NCBI RefSeq assembly: GCF_030160655.1
Contig: NZ_BSOT01000009.1
Location: 186,001 to 250,000 of the forward strand
Direction of reading: 5' to 3'
Length of the DNA: 64,000 bases
DNA from: Agaribacter marinus
GTDB lineage: Bacteria > Pseudomonadota > Gammaproteobacteria > Enterobacterales > Alteromonadaceae
In this document: piece after piece, positions 20,070-29,166 of the stretch
Layout: each line of letters opens with the position of its first letter
Numbering within the stretch: position 1 is the stretch's first letter
Made by a program: the position numbers and the translations under genes
Notes under the pieces: generated by a model
Told to the model about the DNA's origin: nothing
What the model saw: the letters and a program-made list of their open reading frames with translations, nothing else
Databases searched by the model: none

Positions 20070-21203
20070 ATGCATTTATTTATTCAAACTTCATTGAGTG
20101 TACTGTGTTGTGCAACACTACTAGCCGTTAGTACGCAACAAGCTATTGGGCAAGCGCAAGAAAAGAAACTGCCTTGCGACGAGCTAACAGAAAAAGCACT
20201 CGCTAAAACCAGTCCAGAAACCGTGCAAAGTATCACGGCTTTTACTCCTGCAAAGGTGCTACAACGAAAAGATCCTAGATACCCAAGCTTAGCGGCAAGA
20301 GACGGCAAAGAAGGTTGGGTGAAAATTAGTTATGTCATAGACACCGAAGGCAAGGTTAAAGATCCTGTGGTGGTCGACAATGGAGGGAGCTCAAGATTTA
20401 AAAAGGCGGCAATGAGTGCTATTAAAGAATGGCAATATACTCCCGCAATAAAAAATGGTAAAGCGGTAGAGCAATGCCATCACTCCATTCAAATCGATTT
20501 TTCTTTACTCGGCCAACATGGTGCGAGTAGAAAATTTATTGTTATGTATAGAAAAGCGAGTCAAGCGATGGATGAAGGGGACTTGGCTAAAGCAGAAAAA
20601 ATTGTAAAGAGAATGAAGGAAAAAAGCGGCGGTAATCGCTACGAAAATGCATGGCTATGGGCATTGGATGCGTCGATAGCGACGGAAACAGGTGATTTAC
20701 GCAGAGAACTTAATAGTATTGATAAGGCGCTAGCCAGCAGCAAAACTCATGAGGACGAATATAAAACATTTAAGGATGACTACCTTGCCTCATTATATCG
20801 AAGAAAATTTGCGTTACATTTGGAGTTTAATGAGTTTTCTACTGTACTTTATACGAGTAGGCAAATCAAAACGCTTGAGAATGGCGATGATATCATCGCG
20901 CCACTGCTCCCTTACATTCAGAAAGTTGAGGACTTTATAGCGTCTGAGGATAATATCGTTGTAAACCGAACACTTTCGGAATCTGGTCGTGACTTTTATT
21001 ATCTAGCAAGGAGCAAGTTTGGTTTTTCAGATATCAACGGAAAATTAGATGCAGTAGAAGTTAGGTGTGATAGCCACAGAGAAAAATTCACGGTAGCGAC
21101 GGATCATATTTGGTCAATACCAGAATCCTGGGGCGATTGCCAAGTACTTATAGAGGGCAAAGAGGGAACGGAATTTAAGTTGGTTGAGGTCAGCAAGGTT
21201 TAA
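20070..21203 (+). CDS. Periplasmic protein with an N-terminal TonB C-terminal-type domain
   Basis: The ATG at 20070 has AGGA 10 nt upstream and gives a cleavable signal peptide (MHLFIQTSLSVLCCATLLAV, processing near AIGQA). A TonB_C-like domain spans residues ~69-147 (DPRYPSLAARDGKEGWVKI, then KEWQYTPAIKNGKAVE). The remaining ~225 residues look helical and TPR-like and are not recognised. Classical TonB has this domain at its C-terminus after a proline-rich linker; here it is at the N-terminus with no linker. A role as an energy transducer is doubtful. It is convergent with dtd. Confidence 0.75.
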   Translation: MHLFIQTSLSVLCCATLLAVSTQQAIGQAQEKKLPCDELTEKALAKTSPETVQSITAFTPAKVLQRKDPRYPSLAARDGKEGWVKISYVIDTEGKVKDPVVVDNGGSSRFKKAAMSAIKEWQYTPAIKNGKAVEQCHHSIQIDFSLLGQHGASRKFIVMYRKASQAMDEGDLAKAEKIVKRMKEKSGGNRYENAWLWALDASIATETGDLRRELNSIDKALASSKTHEDEYKTFKDDYLASLYRRKFALHLEFNEFSTVLYTSRQIKTLENGDDIIAPLLPYIQKVEDFIASEDNIVVNRTLSESGRDFYYLARSKFGFSDINGKLDAVEVRCDSHREKFTVATDHIWSIPESWGDCQVLIEGKEGTEFKLVEVSKV

Positions 21204-21220
21204 GTTTTATATCTTATCTG

Positions 21221-21658
21221 TTACACCTTAAAATGAAAGGTAACGGGGCCGTCGTTGAGTAAGTTTACTTGCATGTCAGCGCCAAATATACCTGATGCGC
21301 ATTGCATGTAGTGGTCATTTACATGTTTTATGAACGCGTTATATATCGCTTCTCCATGCTCTGGAGAGGCGCCTTCCGAGAAGCCAGGGCGATTCCCTTT
21401 ATTGGTTTGAGCTACCAAGGTAAATTGTGACACTACTAACAGTTCGCCGCCTACATCTTTCAAGCTTAGGTTCATTTTTCCCGCGTCATCAGAAAATACA
21501 CGATAGCTTAGGACTTTCTTTGCTAGCTTCTCTACTTGCACATTGCTATCTGTTTTTTCAACGCCGAGAAACAGCAATAAACCGGCATTAATACTGCCGA
21601 CGCAATGTTCGTCTACAACGACACTTGCTTGCTTGACTCGCTGAATTAAGCCTATCAT
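21221..21658 (-). CDS. dtd: D-aminoacyl-tRNA deacylase
   Basis: Hydrolyses D-amino acids mischarged onto tRNA. The two substrate-pocket motifs are present: SQFTLVAQ near residue 77 and LLNDGPVTF near the C-terminus, whose GP dipeptide is the chirality selector. Length is 145 residues. Its start overlaps the pip stop by 4 bp (ATGA), so translation is coupled. Confidence 0.96.
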   Translation of the reverse strand: MIGLIQRVKQASVVVDEHCVGSINAGLLLFLGVEKTDSNVQVEKLAKKVLSYRVFSDDAGKMNLSLKDVGGELLVVSQFTLVAQTNKGNRPGFSEGASPEHGEAIYNAFIKHVNDHYMQCASGIFGADMQVNLLNDGPVTFHFKV

Positions 21659-22602
21659 TGAGTTGTACTTATATTTTTTGCAATGTGCTTCATTGTTCGA
21701 AGCAAGCTCTTCTTAATACCGATTTCTTGCGCGCTATGACCCGCGCTATCAATAATACTCAGTGTTGAGTTGTGTAGATGCTCATGCAATTTAATCGAGG
21801 CGTCGACCTTACAGACCAAATCATAGCGCCCATGAATAATGAAAATTGGAATGTGCGTAATTTTATACGCGTTGTTAATGACGTGATTTTCTTCAATAAA
21901 ACATCTATTGTGTATGTAATGACACTCTAGCAACGCTAGGCTTTTCATCTGCAAATTGGAAGCAATCTGATTTGGTGATGTCTTTTTATCTGGGACCAAT
22001 TTAGATATTGCCACCTCCCATGAGAACCATTGCTCACAGGCCAACTGGCTTATATTTGGATCGCTTGATTGCATTCGGGCATAAAAACTGTCGGCTATGC
22101 ACTGCCAACTATCTTTACAATCGACGCCTTTTACAAAGTTTGCATATTCTTTTGGAAAAACTTGAGCAGCGGCGCCGGTTGGTGACAAAAACCAAGCGTA
22201 ATCTTCTTCTCGACCTAAGAATGTCCCTCGAAGCACTATATGGCTAGTTCTGTCTGGATGCTCTATTGCATACAATAGTGCAAGTGTCGCTCCCCAAGAA
22301 CCGCCAAACAGCGCCCATCTTTCTATTTTTAAATATTGCCTGATAGATTCAATGTCGGCGATCAAGGCTTGTGACGAGTTGTGTTTAATATCAGCAAAGG
22401 GTTGAGACTGGCCACAACCTCGTTGGTCATAGGCAATAACAAAATATGTATCTAAGTCAAAAGGCCATTGATAAGAACCGTTTATCCCAGCACCGGGGCC
22501 ACCGTGGATAAATAACACTGGAATACCATTGGGATTGCCCGCGAGTTCTACATGGAGTTGATGGTTGTTTGATACCTTGTGCTTAAACGACTTAAATGTC
22601 AT
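21655..22602 (-). CDS. pip: Proline iminopeptidase (alpha/beta hydrolase)
   Basis: Releases N-terminal proline from peptides. The oxyanion region GGPGAG, the AYDQRGCGQS segment and the nucleophile elbow GGSWGATLALLYA are diagnostic of the S33 family. Asp and His (IHGRYDLVCKVD and SAGHSA) complete the triad. Length is 315 residues. It is co-transcribed with dtd, a frequent pairing in marine gammaproteobacteria. Confidence 0.9.
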   Translation of the reverse strand: MTFKSFKHKVSNNHQLHVELAGNPNGIPVLFIHGGPGAGINGSYQWPFDLDTYFVIAYDQRGCGQSQPFADIKHNSSQALIADIESIRQYLKIERWALFGGSWGATLALLYAIEHPDRTSHIVLRGTFLGREEDYAWFLSPTGAAAQVFPKEYANFVKGVDCKDSWQCIADSFYARMQSSDPNISQLACEQWFSWEVAISKLVPDKKTSPNQIASNLQMKSLALLECHYIHNRCFIEENHVINNAYKITHIPIFIIHGRYDLVCKVDASIKLHEHLHNSTLSIIDSAGHSAQEIGIKKSLLRTMKHIAKNISTTQ

Positions 22603-22758
22603 TATTTTCCTATACTTTTAAGGCCGTGCATCATTTTAAAAAAGTGTCTATTCATGTGCGTTGATGCATAATAGTCACCAGATTAACAAGAAAAATGAGC
22701 AGAACTCAAATGATGTTCATTTATTCATCAGTTTTACCTTATTCAAAGGACACAAGAT

Positions 22759-23412
22759 ATGCGTAAATCCACCGTAATTATTAGCTTTTTGCTACTTGCA
22801 TTGTCTGGTTGTACTTCAACTATTCAAGACACCTATTTTAATATGTGGGAAAAACTGGGCGTTGAAAAACGCGATATTCTAGTGGATCGCGTTGAAGACG
22901 CTCAAGAAACACAACAAGAGGCACAACAACAATTTTCGAGCGCCTTGGAAGAATTCAGTGCATTAATAAATTTTGATGGTGGCGAATTAGAAGATGTTTA
23001 TAACAACCTGAATGATCAATTTGAGGCAAGTAAAAGCACAGCAGAAGATGTAAGTAATCGTATTGATAAAGTTGAATCGGTTGCGGGTTCACTTTTTCGT
23101 GAATGGGAGAGTGAATTAGAGCAGATCACTAATCAGAACCTGCGCAGAGATAGCCAAAAGAAGTTAAGCTCAACTAAGCGTAACTATGAGTCATTAGTAC
23201 GCTCTATGCGCAAAGTTGAAGCCAGTATGGCACCTGTTCTCTCTGCATTACAAGACAATGTGTTGTATTTAAAACATAACTTAAACGCGAATGCCGTGGG
23301 TGCACTAAAAGGCGAGCTCAATACTATTCAAAAAGATGTAAAGGATCTGATTGCTGAGATGTCGGCCGCAATCAAACAGTCGGATGAATTTATTGCGACT
23401 ATTAAGAGTTAA
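22759..23412 (+). CDS. DUF2959 lipoprotein
   Basis: The signal peptide ends in the lipobox LSGC with the lipidated cysteine at residue 18. The rest (~200 residues) is mainly coiled coil rich in E, Q and S, matching the DUF2959 family. The function is unknown. AAAGGA precedes the ATG. It is convergent with metJ. An imperfect inverted repeat (GCCGAT..GGGTA, 23435-23483) lies between the two genes. Confidence 0.8.
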   Translation: MRKSTVIISFLLLALSGCTSTIQDTYFNMWEKLGVEKRDILVDRVEDAQETQQEAQQQFSSALEEFSALINFDGGELEDVYNNLNDQFEASKSTAEDVSNRIDKVESVAGSLFREWESELEQITNQNLRRDSQKKLSSTKRNYESLVRSMRKVEASMAPVLSALQDNVLYLKHNLNANAVGALKGELNTIQKDVKDLIAEMSAAIKQSDEFIATIKS

Positions 23413-23515
23413 CATTGCATAGGCATCTGTATACGCCGATACGGGTATAGGCAGCAAGCACAAGCTAGCCCTTACCCATCGGCATCGCTAGATGACTACT
23501 CTTAGCATGCTTCGT

Positions 23516-23830
23516 TTATTCTTCGTCAGACGTGTCAAGCCCCATCTCTGCCATAATCGCGCGGGCTTCGGCAGGTATTCGATGTGTGTTGTCTTTTCGT
23601 AAGTCGTTATCATCTGGCAGCGGTTGACCAGTGAATGCATGCAGAAAGGCTTCACAAAGCAATTCAGAATTTGTGGCATGACGAAGGTTATTTACCTGGC
23701 GTCTTGTTCGCTCATCCGTTAGGACTTTAAGTACATTGATAGGAATGGAAACTGTCACCTTTTTTACTTGCTCACTCTTCTTCCCATGCTCTGCGTAGGG
23801 GTGCAGATATTTACCGTTCCATTCAGCCAT
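23516..23830 (-). CDS. metJ: Methionine repressor MetJ
   Basis: Ribbon-helix-helix repressor that uses S-adenosylmethionine as corepressor for methionine-biosynthesis genes. The DNA-contact strand is KKVTVSIP near residue 24, followed by [28 protein letters not shown]. Length is 104 residues, as in E. coli. There is no metB beside it. Tandem MetJ boxes lie 65 bp upstream of the start, so it is probably autoregulated. Confidence 0.97.
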   Translation of the reverse strand: MAEWNGKYLHPYAEHGKKSEQVKKVTVSIPINVLKVLTDERTRRQVNNLRHATNSELLCEAFLHAFTGQPLPDDNDLRKDNTHRIPAEARAIMAEMGLDTSDEE

Positions 23831-23894
23831 CGTAATACTTTTGTAGTTTGTTGTTATATCGAAATTCTAACTGGATTAAATAAAAGATCAATCT

Positions 23895-23918
23895 AGACGT
23901 GTAAACTGCTTTACGTCT
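23895..23918. promoter_or_regulatory. MetJ operator: three tandem 8-bp met boxes
   Basis: Three adjacent octamers read AGACGTGT, AAACTGCT and TTACGTCT, matching the met box AGACGTCT at 7, 5 and 6 positions. The 8-bp register with a strong first box and complementary end boxes is the known MetJ arrangement. It lies between metJ and yihY, so either could be controlled; metJ autoregulation is the simplest reading. Confidence 0.75.
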
Positions 23919-24063
23919 ATTTGTTTCACGCAGGCGCATACCTTGCTAAAGTGCAGATATATGAAAACGTTGATACGCACATGAATACACGTACAATTGT
24001 ATAATACTTACAAAGCTGCACTTGCTTATAGCGCTCAACTGCCTATTTGTACTGGAGAACCAC

Positions 24064-24951
24064 TTGATTACTAAAGATGATGTAACTGCTTATATTCAGA
24101 CAAGAAAACCCTTGGTGTTTGATGTTTTTAAGACGTTCTTTAGCTATGTCCGCAGTGAACGGATAACGGTATCTGCAGGCCATTTAGCTTATGTAAGCTT
24201 GTTATCATTGGTGCCGGTAATTATGGTTTTTTTCATGATTATGTCGGCATTTCCTGCATTTGCTGATGTGAGGGAAGAATTAGAAAACTTTATTTTTAGT
24301 AACTTTGTACCCACTGCGGGTGATGTAGTACAAGAGTATATGGGCGGTTTTGTCGCCAATGCTTCTCAGATGGGGGCCGTTAGTATATTTTCTTTGTTGA
24401 TTGTTGCCTTACTACTTATCTCTAACATTGATAAGACCTTTAATCATCTATGGAAGACACAGGCTCAGCGACCTTTAATTTTTACCTTTGCCATTTATTG
24501 GATGGTGATTACCTTAGGTCCTTTACTGATTGGCTCAAGTATTGCCGTAAGTTCTTATTTGGCAACGATTGCAGCATTTGCCGATGATTATACGCCTGGC
24601 TTTGGCACCGCATTTCTCAAACTCGTACCCAGCATCGCCGCAATTAGCGCTTTTCTTATTTTGTATATGGTTGTTCCCAATCGACCAGTACGCGCAAAAT
24701 ATGCCTTGTTTGGCGCTATTTTAGCAGCCGTTTTGTTTGAACTTACTAAAAAGGGGTTTGCGTTTTATGTGTCAAGCTTCCCGTCATATCAGGTGATTTA
24801 TGGCGCACTTGCCACTATTCCTATTTTATTCGTGTGGGTGTACTTGTCGTGGATTGTCGTACTTGTTGGGGCCGTGTTTACCTACGCAATCACGACTGTT
24901 AGTGAGGAATATGCAGCGAAAATTGCACCTGCGGGTAAAAAGTTGGTCTAG
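24064..24951 (+). CDS. yihY: YihY/BrkB family inner-membrane protein
   Basis: About 295 residues with six hydrophobic segments. AGHLAYVSLLSLVPVIMVFF, FAIYWMVITLGPLLIGSS and the C-terminal QVIYGALATIPILFVWVYLSW are hallmarks of the family once misnamed ribonuclease BN. The transport or other function is not established. The TTG at 24064 is chosen because GGAG lies 6 nt upstream; an in-frame start 14 codons earlier lacks such a site. Confidence 0.87.
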   Translation: MITKDDVTAYIQTRKPLVFDVFKTFFSYVRSERITVSAGHLAYVSLLSLVPVIMVFFMIMSAFPAFADVREELENFIFSNFVPTAGDVVQEYMGGFVANASQMGAVSIFSLLIVALLLISNIDKTFNHLWKTQAQRPLIFTFAIYWMVITLGPLLIGSSIAVSSYLATIAAFADDYTPGFGTAFLKLVPSIAAISAFLILYMVVPNRPVRAKYALFGAILAAVLFELTKKGFAFYVSSFPSYQVIYGALATIPILFVWVYLSWIVVLVGAVFTYAITTVSEEYAAKIAPAGKKLV

Positions 24952-24985
24952 ACTGTTGTTTACTCCCCTAAAGCATAATTAAATA

Positions 24986-25022
24986 AAGATTGTGACTAAA
25001 AATATACTTTAGTCACAATCTT
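24986..25022. terminator. 15-bp perfect hairpin after yihY
   Basis: AAGATTGTGACTAAA pairs perfectly with its complement at 25008-25022 around a 7-nt loop. It is A-rich before and TT-containing after, so it could end transcription from either side. It lies 34 bp after the yihY stop. Confidence 0.6.
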
Positions 25023-25463
25023 CTACCTTATTAGGTGCAACTTCATCGCACCATCATTGAATAAATATTTCATCGTCATCAATGTCTGCTGATATTTTGT
25101 GCGTATTTGGTGCGCTAGCTTGGCGTGGGGCACTAATAAAGTGCGGGTTGTCTAAATGTGCTTTATTAAACAACAGCATTAGTATGTGTAAGAAGGCCAA
25201 CATAAGACAGTTTTTTGTAAGCATATAACTACACTTACAAGAAAAACTGAACAAATAAGAAAGCCTATTATCGCTAAAATAGTACACTCCACTTACGTTA
25301 TGAATGCAATATTCTTTATTATAAACATAGAGATAAAAACAATTTGTTACATTTGGATATTTCACTTTTGTGCGGCGTCATCTTTGTTTAGTGAGCTTGG
25401 AGTCAATGCATAAAGCTTCGGTAAAAATTTATTTAAGCATATATTTTTTCCTTATTGACAATC

Positions 25464-25503
25464 TGGCACTCCAATTGAATCTGTATGAGTGAATAATTAT
25501 TCA
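25464..25503 (+). promoter_or_regulatory. Sigma-54-like element and palindrome upstream of the FNT gene
   Basis: TGGCAC, 5 nt, TTGAA (25464-25479) matches the -24/-12 consensus except for the C of the -12 GC. Eleven bases downstream, TGAATAATTATTCA (25490-25503) is a perfect palindrome. Both lie 80-120 bp before the start codon. Nitrogen control would fit a nitrite transporter, but a one-base deviation at -12 makes this tentative. Confidence 0.3.
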
Positions 25504-25585
25504 ACATGCAACAACTACATCATTACACTCATTTTCAACACCAACGTTAAATGCGTTGTTATCTCAATACTTATGGAGAACTAGG

Positions 25586-26416
25586 ATGGCTTACTTAGAA
25601 CCCAGCGAATTTGCGACCAAGATGGTCGATTCGGGTGAACAAAAAGTTTTTATGTCTACACGCGACACTATCATTCGTGCTTATATGGCTGGCGCAATAC
25701 TCGCGCTAGCGGCATTTTTCGCGATTACTGTTATTACTAAAACAGGTAACCCATTAATAGGTGCAATTTTATTCCCTGTAGGTTTTATCATGTTATACCT
25801 GATGAAATTTGACCTACTAACGGGTGTATTTACATTAGTGCCACTTGCTGTGCTTGACAAAAGAAGAGGGTGTACCGTGTCTACCATGCTTCGAAACTGG
25901 GGCTGGGTTTTCGTCGGTAATTTTGCCGGTGCATTGACCGTTGCATTCTTCGCTTCGTTTATCTTGACCTACGGGTATCAAATCGATGGCGGTGCAGTGG
26001 CAGAAAAGGTAAGCACAATTGGTGAATCAAGAACGCTTGGTTACAAAGAACAGGGTGCTTTGGGCTGGTTTACTATTTTCATTCGTGGCATGTTGTGTAA
26101 CTGGATGGTATCGATGGGCGTTGTTGGTGCAATGATTTCTACCTCTGCTGGTGCAAAAATGGGCGCTATGTGGATGCCAATTATGTTGTTCTTCTATATG
26201 GCTTTTGAACATTCAATCGTAAACATGTTTTTGTTCCCGTTTTCAATGATTATGGGTGGTGAGTTTACTGTTGTTGATTACTTAGTATGGAACGAGATCC
26301 CAACGGCACTTGGCAATTTGGCTGGCGGCTTCTTATTCGTTGGTCTACCCATTTACTTAACTCACGTAAGAACAAAAGGTGAACGTAAATTAGGTAAAGA
26401 ACAAGCCGCACTTTAA
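25586..26416 (+). CDS. Formate/nitrite transporter (FNT) family channel
   Basis: Pentameric anion channel family for formate or nitrite. 276 residues from the ATG at 25586, which follows GGAGAACTAGG. About six membrane spans, with the family segments IRGMLCNWMVSMGVVGAMIS and FFYMAFEHSIVNMFLFPFSM, the latter carrying the conserved pore region. The substrate cannot be read from sequence. The kinase-phosphatase gene 207 bp downstream suggests the nitrogen-linked, nirC-like branch rather than focA of fermentation. It is followed by a clear terminator. Confidence 0.88.
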   Translation: MAYLEPSEFATKMVDSGEQKVFMSTRDTIIRAYMAGAILALAAFFAITVITKTGNPLIGAILFPVGFIMLYLMKFDLLTGVFTLVPLAVLDKRRGCTVSTMLRNWGWVFVGNFAGALTVAFFASFILTYGYQIDGGAVAEKVSTIGESRTLGYKEQGALGWFTIFIRGMLCNWMVSMGVVGAMISTSAGAKMGAMWMPIMLFFYMAFEHSIVNMFLFPFSMIMGGEFTVVDYLVWNEIPTALGNLAGGFLFVGLPIYLTHVRTKGERKLGKEQAAL

Positions 26417-26536
26417 GGGTTTAAACAGTACTTAATCAATAGCTGTCGCATCTTACCAAGACAGCTACTTTGAACAAATGTTTGTTTTCTCTCAATGCTA
26501 ACATTTGTTAATAATTCAGTTGTTTAGTTATTCAGG

Positions 26537-26571
26537 ACGCTTTATATTCTTGTAATGTAAAGCGTTTTTTC
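26537..26571 (+). terminator. Rho-independent terminator of the FNT gene
   Basis: ACGCTTTA pairs with TAAAGCGT, followed by six T residues and a further T-rich stretch. It separates the transporter from the downstream kinase gene, which probably has its own promoter or depends on read-through. Confidence 0.8.
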
Positions 26572-26623
26572 TTTTAACGCGTAATTTATATCTTTGCTAC
26601 CACTAGCGGTCTTACAGACAACA

Positions 26624-28360
26624 ATGACAAAACTACTTCGCATCAGTGCTGGTCAATACAGTGCTAAAGGCCTAAAAAACATCAATCAAGACTTTTATGG
26701 CTTACACATACCCAAAAATCATGCACTCCAAACAAAAGGCATAAGTGTTGCTATTGCTGATGGCATAAGTAGTAGCCAAGTTAGTCAAGAAGCAAGCAAA
26801 GCGGCGGTAAAGGGGTTTTTAAACGACTACTACAGCACATCTGAATCTTGGAGTGTTAAAACGTCGGGTCAACGCGTGATTGAGGCGATAAATTCGTGGT
26901 TATTTGCGCAAACAAGCCGAAGCCAGCACCGGTTTAATCTAGACAAGGGATACGTGTGTACATTCAGTGCCATTGTTTTTAAATCGTCTAGTGCGCATAT
27001 TTTTCATGTGGGCGACTCGCGCATTTTTCGTCTACACAATGATACACTGGAACCATTAACCGATGTCCACCGAACCGTTGTATCAAGTAGCGAATCATAC
27101 TTAAGTCGAGCACTGGGTATGGGTGCGCGAGTTGAATTAGATTATTCAATCGTTGATCTTGAGCTCGGTGATACTTTTTTGTTAATGACAGACGGTATAT
27201 ATGAATATCTCGACAACAAGGCACTGGGTCAAATCTGCGCAGATTTTCGTGGGGATGAGCAAGGTGCCGCCGAACACATTGTAAATGCAGCGCTAAAAAA
27301 TGGTAGTGATGATAATGTTACAGTGCAAGTGATGCGTGTAGCAGAACTACCCGAAAAAAGCGCCGTAGAAGCGTATCGTGATTTAAACCTGCTGCCCTTT
27401 CCACCCGCGCTGCACGCTAGGATGCAATTTGATGGTTATTCTATTGTTAGGCGGCTTCACGCAAGTGCGAGAAGTCATGTTTACTTGGCTGTCGACAATG
27501 ACACGAATGAACAAGTCGTCATCAAAACATTGTCGTCAGAATTGCGTGAAAGTGCGGAACATATTGAAAAATTTCTGCTTGAAGAATGGATTGCACGGCG
27601 AGTTAACAGTGCACATTTATTAAAGCCATGCGAACAAGCCAGAGAACGGCACTACTTTTATGTGGCAACAGAGTACATTGAAGGTCAAACCCTTGCTCAG
27701 TGGATGGTAGACAACCCCAAGCCCACAATAGCCGCTGTGCGTGAAATCATAGAACAAATAGCGAAAGGGTTAACGGCGATGCACCGCCTCGAAATGTTGC
27801 ATCAGGATTTGCGCCCTGAAAACATCATGGTTGATAGCACTGGCACAGTAAAAATCATCGACTTTGGCGCGACCAGAGTGGCGGGTTTACAAGAAACTTA
27901 TGCACCGTTACGAGAAAACGAGATTTTAGGTACAGCACAATATACAGCACCAGAATACTACCTTGGTGAATACGGCACAGTATTGTCGGATCAATTTTCC
28001 TTAGCGGTTATCGCTTATCACATGCTGTCTGATCGTTTGCCGTATGGCATTAAAGTTTCATCTGCAAATACGCGCTCTGCGCAGCGAAAATTGAAGTATC
28101 GCTCAGTACTACATGATGACTTAGCCATTCCAGTGTGGGTTGATGATACTTTGAAAAAAGCACTACACCCTGACCCCTTGAAGCGATATGACGCCATTAG
28201 TGAGTTCGTTTACGATTTACGTACGCCCAGTACAGGATTTAAAAATCGCACACGTAGGCCGTTAATTGAGCGCAACCCTGTTGCGTTTTGGCAAGGCGTG
28301 TCGTTGTCACTTTTCATCATAATAATATTTTTAATTAAGACTTACATCATTGTTCACTAA
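26624..28360 (+). CDS. Membrane-anchored PP2C phosphatase-Ser/Thr kinase fusion
   Basis: 578 residues from the ATG at 26624. Residues ~1-240 are a PP2C phosphatase with metal-site motifs NQDFYG, IADGIS, HVGDSR, MTDGIYEYL and SDDNVTV. Residues ~265-525 are a Hanks-type kinase: VVIK (K301), HQDLRPEN (393-400; HRD altered to HQD but Asp kept), DFG (413-415) and APEYY. A single C-terminal membrane segment (LSLFIIIIFLI) tethers it to the inner membrane, both domains facing the cytoplasm. Opposing activities in one chain suggest a self-resetting switch. The target may be the adjacent transporter or nitrogen metabolism; this is inference. Confidence 0.88.
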   Translation: MTKLLRISAGQYSAKGLKNINQDFYGLHIPKNHALQTKGISVAIADGISSSQVSQEASKAAVKGFLNDYYSTSESWSVKTSGQRVIEAINSWLFAQTSRSQHRFNLDKGYVCTFSAIVFKSSSAHIFHVGDSRIFRLHNDTLEPLTDVHRTVVSSSESYLSRALGMGARVELDYSIVDLELGDTFLLMTDGIYEYLDNKALGQICADFRGDEQGAAEHIVNAALKNGSDDNVTVQVMRVAELPEKSAVEAYRDLNLLPFPPALHARMQFDGYSIVRRLHASARSHVYLAVDNDTNEQVVIKTLSSELRESAEHIEKFLLEEWIARRVNSAHLLKPCEQARERHYFYVATEYIEGQTLAQWMVDNPKPTIAAVREIIEQIAKGLTAMHRLEMLHQDLRPENIMVDSTGTVKIIDFGATRVAGLQETYAPLRENEILGTAQYTAPEYYLGEYGTVLSDQFSLAVIAYHMLSDRLPYGIKVSSANTRSAQRKLKYRSVLHDDLAIPVWVDDTLKKALHPDPLKRYDAISEFVYDLRTPSTGFKNRTRRPLIERNPVAFWQGVSLSLFIIIIFLIKTYIIVH

Positions 28361-28398
28361 GGACGTGATCGTTAGTTATATGTTTGTATGATGCATGT

Positions 28399-29073
28399 TT
28401 AAGAAAACAACTGTTTTAAAATATTGGACGTAAAGTTTTTTCGCAGATAAAAACCTCTAGGGCGAGTTAATATTTTACTGCCGTTTTCGCCAATGGCATC
28501 CGTTAAGGCTTTTCCATTGGCCGCTTTGGGTCTAATTTGCATCACTTCGCCTATGCGCGCGTTAATTTTTTCGACATGCCCCAAGCAAATCATATCCATT
28601 AGTTCTTCCCAATCTTGCTGCAAGAGAGAAAGTTCGGATGCATTGGGTTGCCAAATAAACCCTTGCCCAATAAGCTTGTCGGCGGGCACAATTTCACGTT
28701 CGCCTTGCACCGGTATCCACAATACTTTTTGTAGTTTGTTTTTAACGTTGCTGTTTTCCCATGTTAAACCAGATACACCGGTAAGTGGTGCATAGCAAAC
28801 GTAGGTGGTTTCGAGTGGAGTATTGTTATAGGAGAGCGGCAGTGTCTTTAATTCGATCCCCAAGTCTGGAAAGTCTTGTTGTGGCTTGCTGCCAGCGCTT
28901 GCCCCTAACGCCAATTCTATTAATTGTCCTGTCCATCCTTTTTCACGTTTAAAGTTGTTTGGTACCGCCACATTTAGCTGTTCTGCAAGTTCGCCAAAGG
29001 TAAGCCCGGCGATTGCCGTAACGCGAGCCATTAACGCCGTTTCGTTTGCCGGGGAAGAAGGTTTGTTCAGCAA
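28399..29073 (-). CDS. mutH: DNA mismatch repair endonuclease MutH
   Basis: Nicks the unmethylated strand at hemimethylated GATC sites in mismatch repair. Catalytic residues D67, E74 and K76 lie in DFPDLGIELKT with exactly the E. coli spacing. Length is 224 residues. MutH implies Dam methylation in this organism. It is divergent from rppH, as in E. coli. Confidence 0.96.
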   Translation of the reverse strand: MLNKPSSPANETALMARVTAIAGLTFGELAEQLNVAVPNNFKREKGWTGQLIELALGASAGSKPQQDFPDLGIELKTLPLSYNNTPLETTYVCYAPLTGVSGLTWENSNVKNKLQKVLWIPVQGEREIVPADKLIGQGFIWQPNASELSLLQQDWEELMDMICLGHVEKINARIGEVMQIRPKAANGKALTDAIGENGSKILTRPRGFYLRKNFTSNILKQLFS

Positions 29074-29166
29074 TTCGTTAATCCTTTGTTAAGTTATGCT
29101 TTGATTACGCGTAAGTTTATGAAAGAATGCTGTAATATTAAAGATTTAACGCGCTAGGTAATCTGT

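Larger units (their letters stand above)
24952..25585. other. 634-bp gap between yihY and the FNT gene
   Basis: It contains a long hairpin (24986-25022), a doubtful minus-strand reading frame ending at 25054 (best start 25224, 56 residues, one hydrophobic segment, weak ribosome-binding site), and the upstream region of the transporter. That region has a sigma-54-like element at 25464-25479 and a perfect 14-bp palindrome at 25490-25503. Nothing else recognisable. Confidence 0.5.

Noticed and set aside
25054-25365. 103-residue minus-strand reading frame
   Set aside because: No ribosome-binding site at the long start, odd composition, no family; only a 56-residue sub-frame has marginal plausibility.
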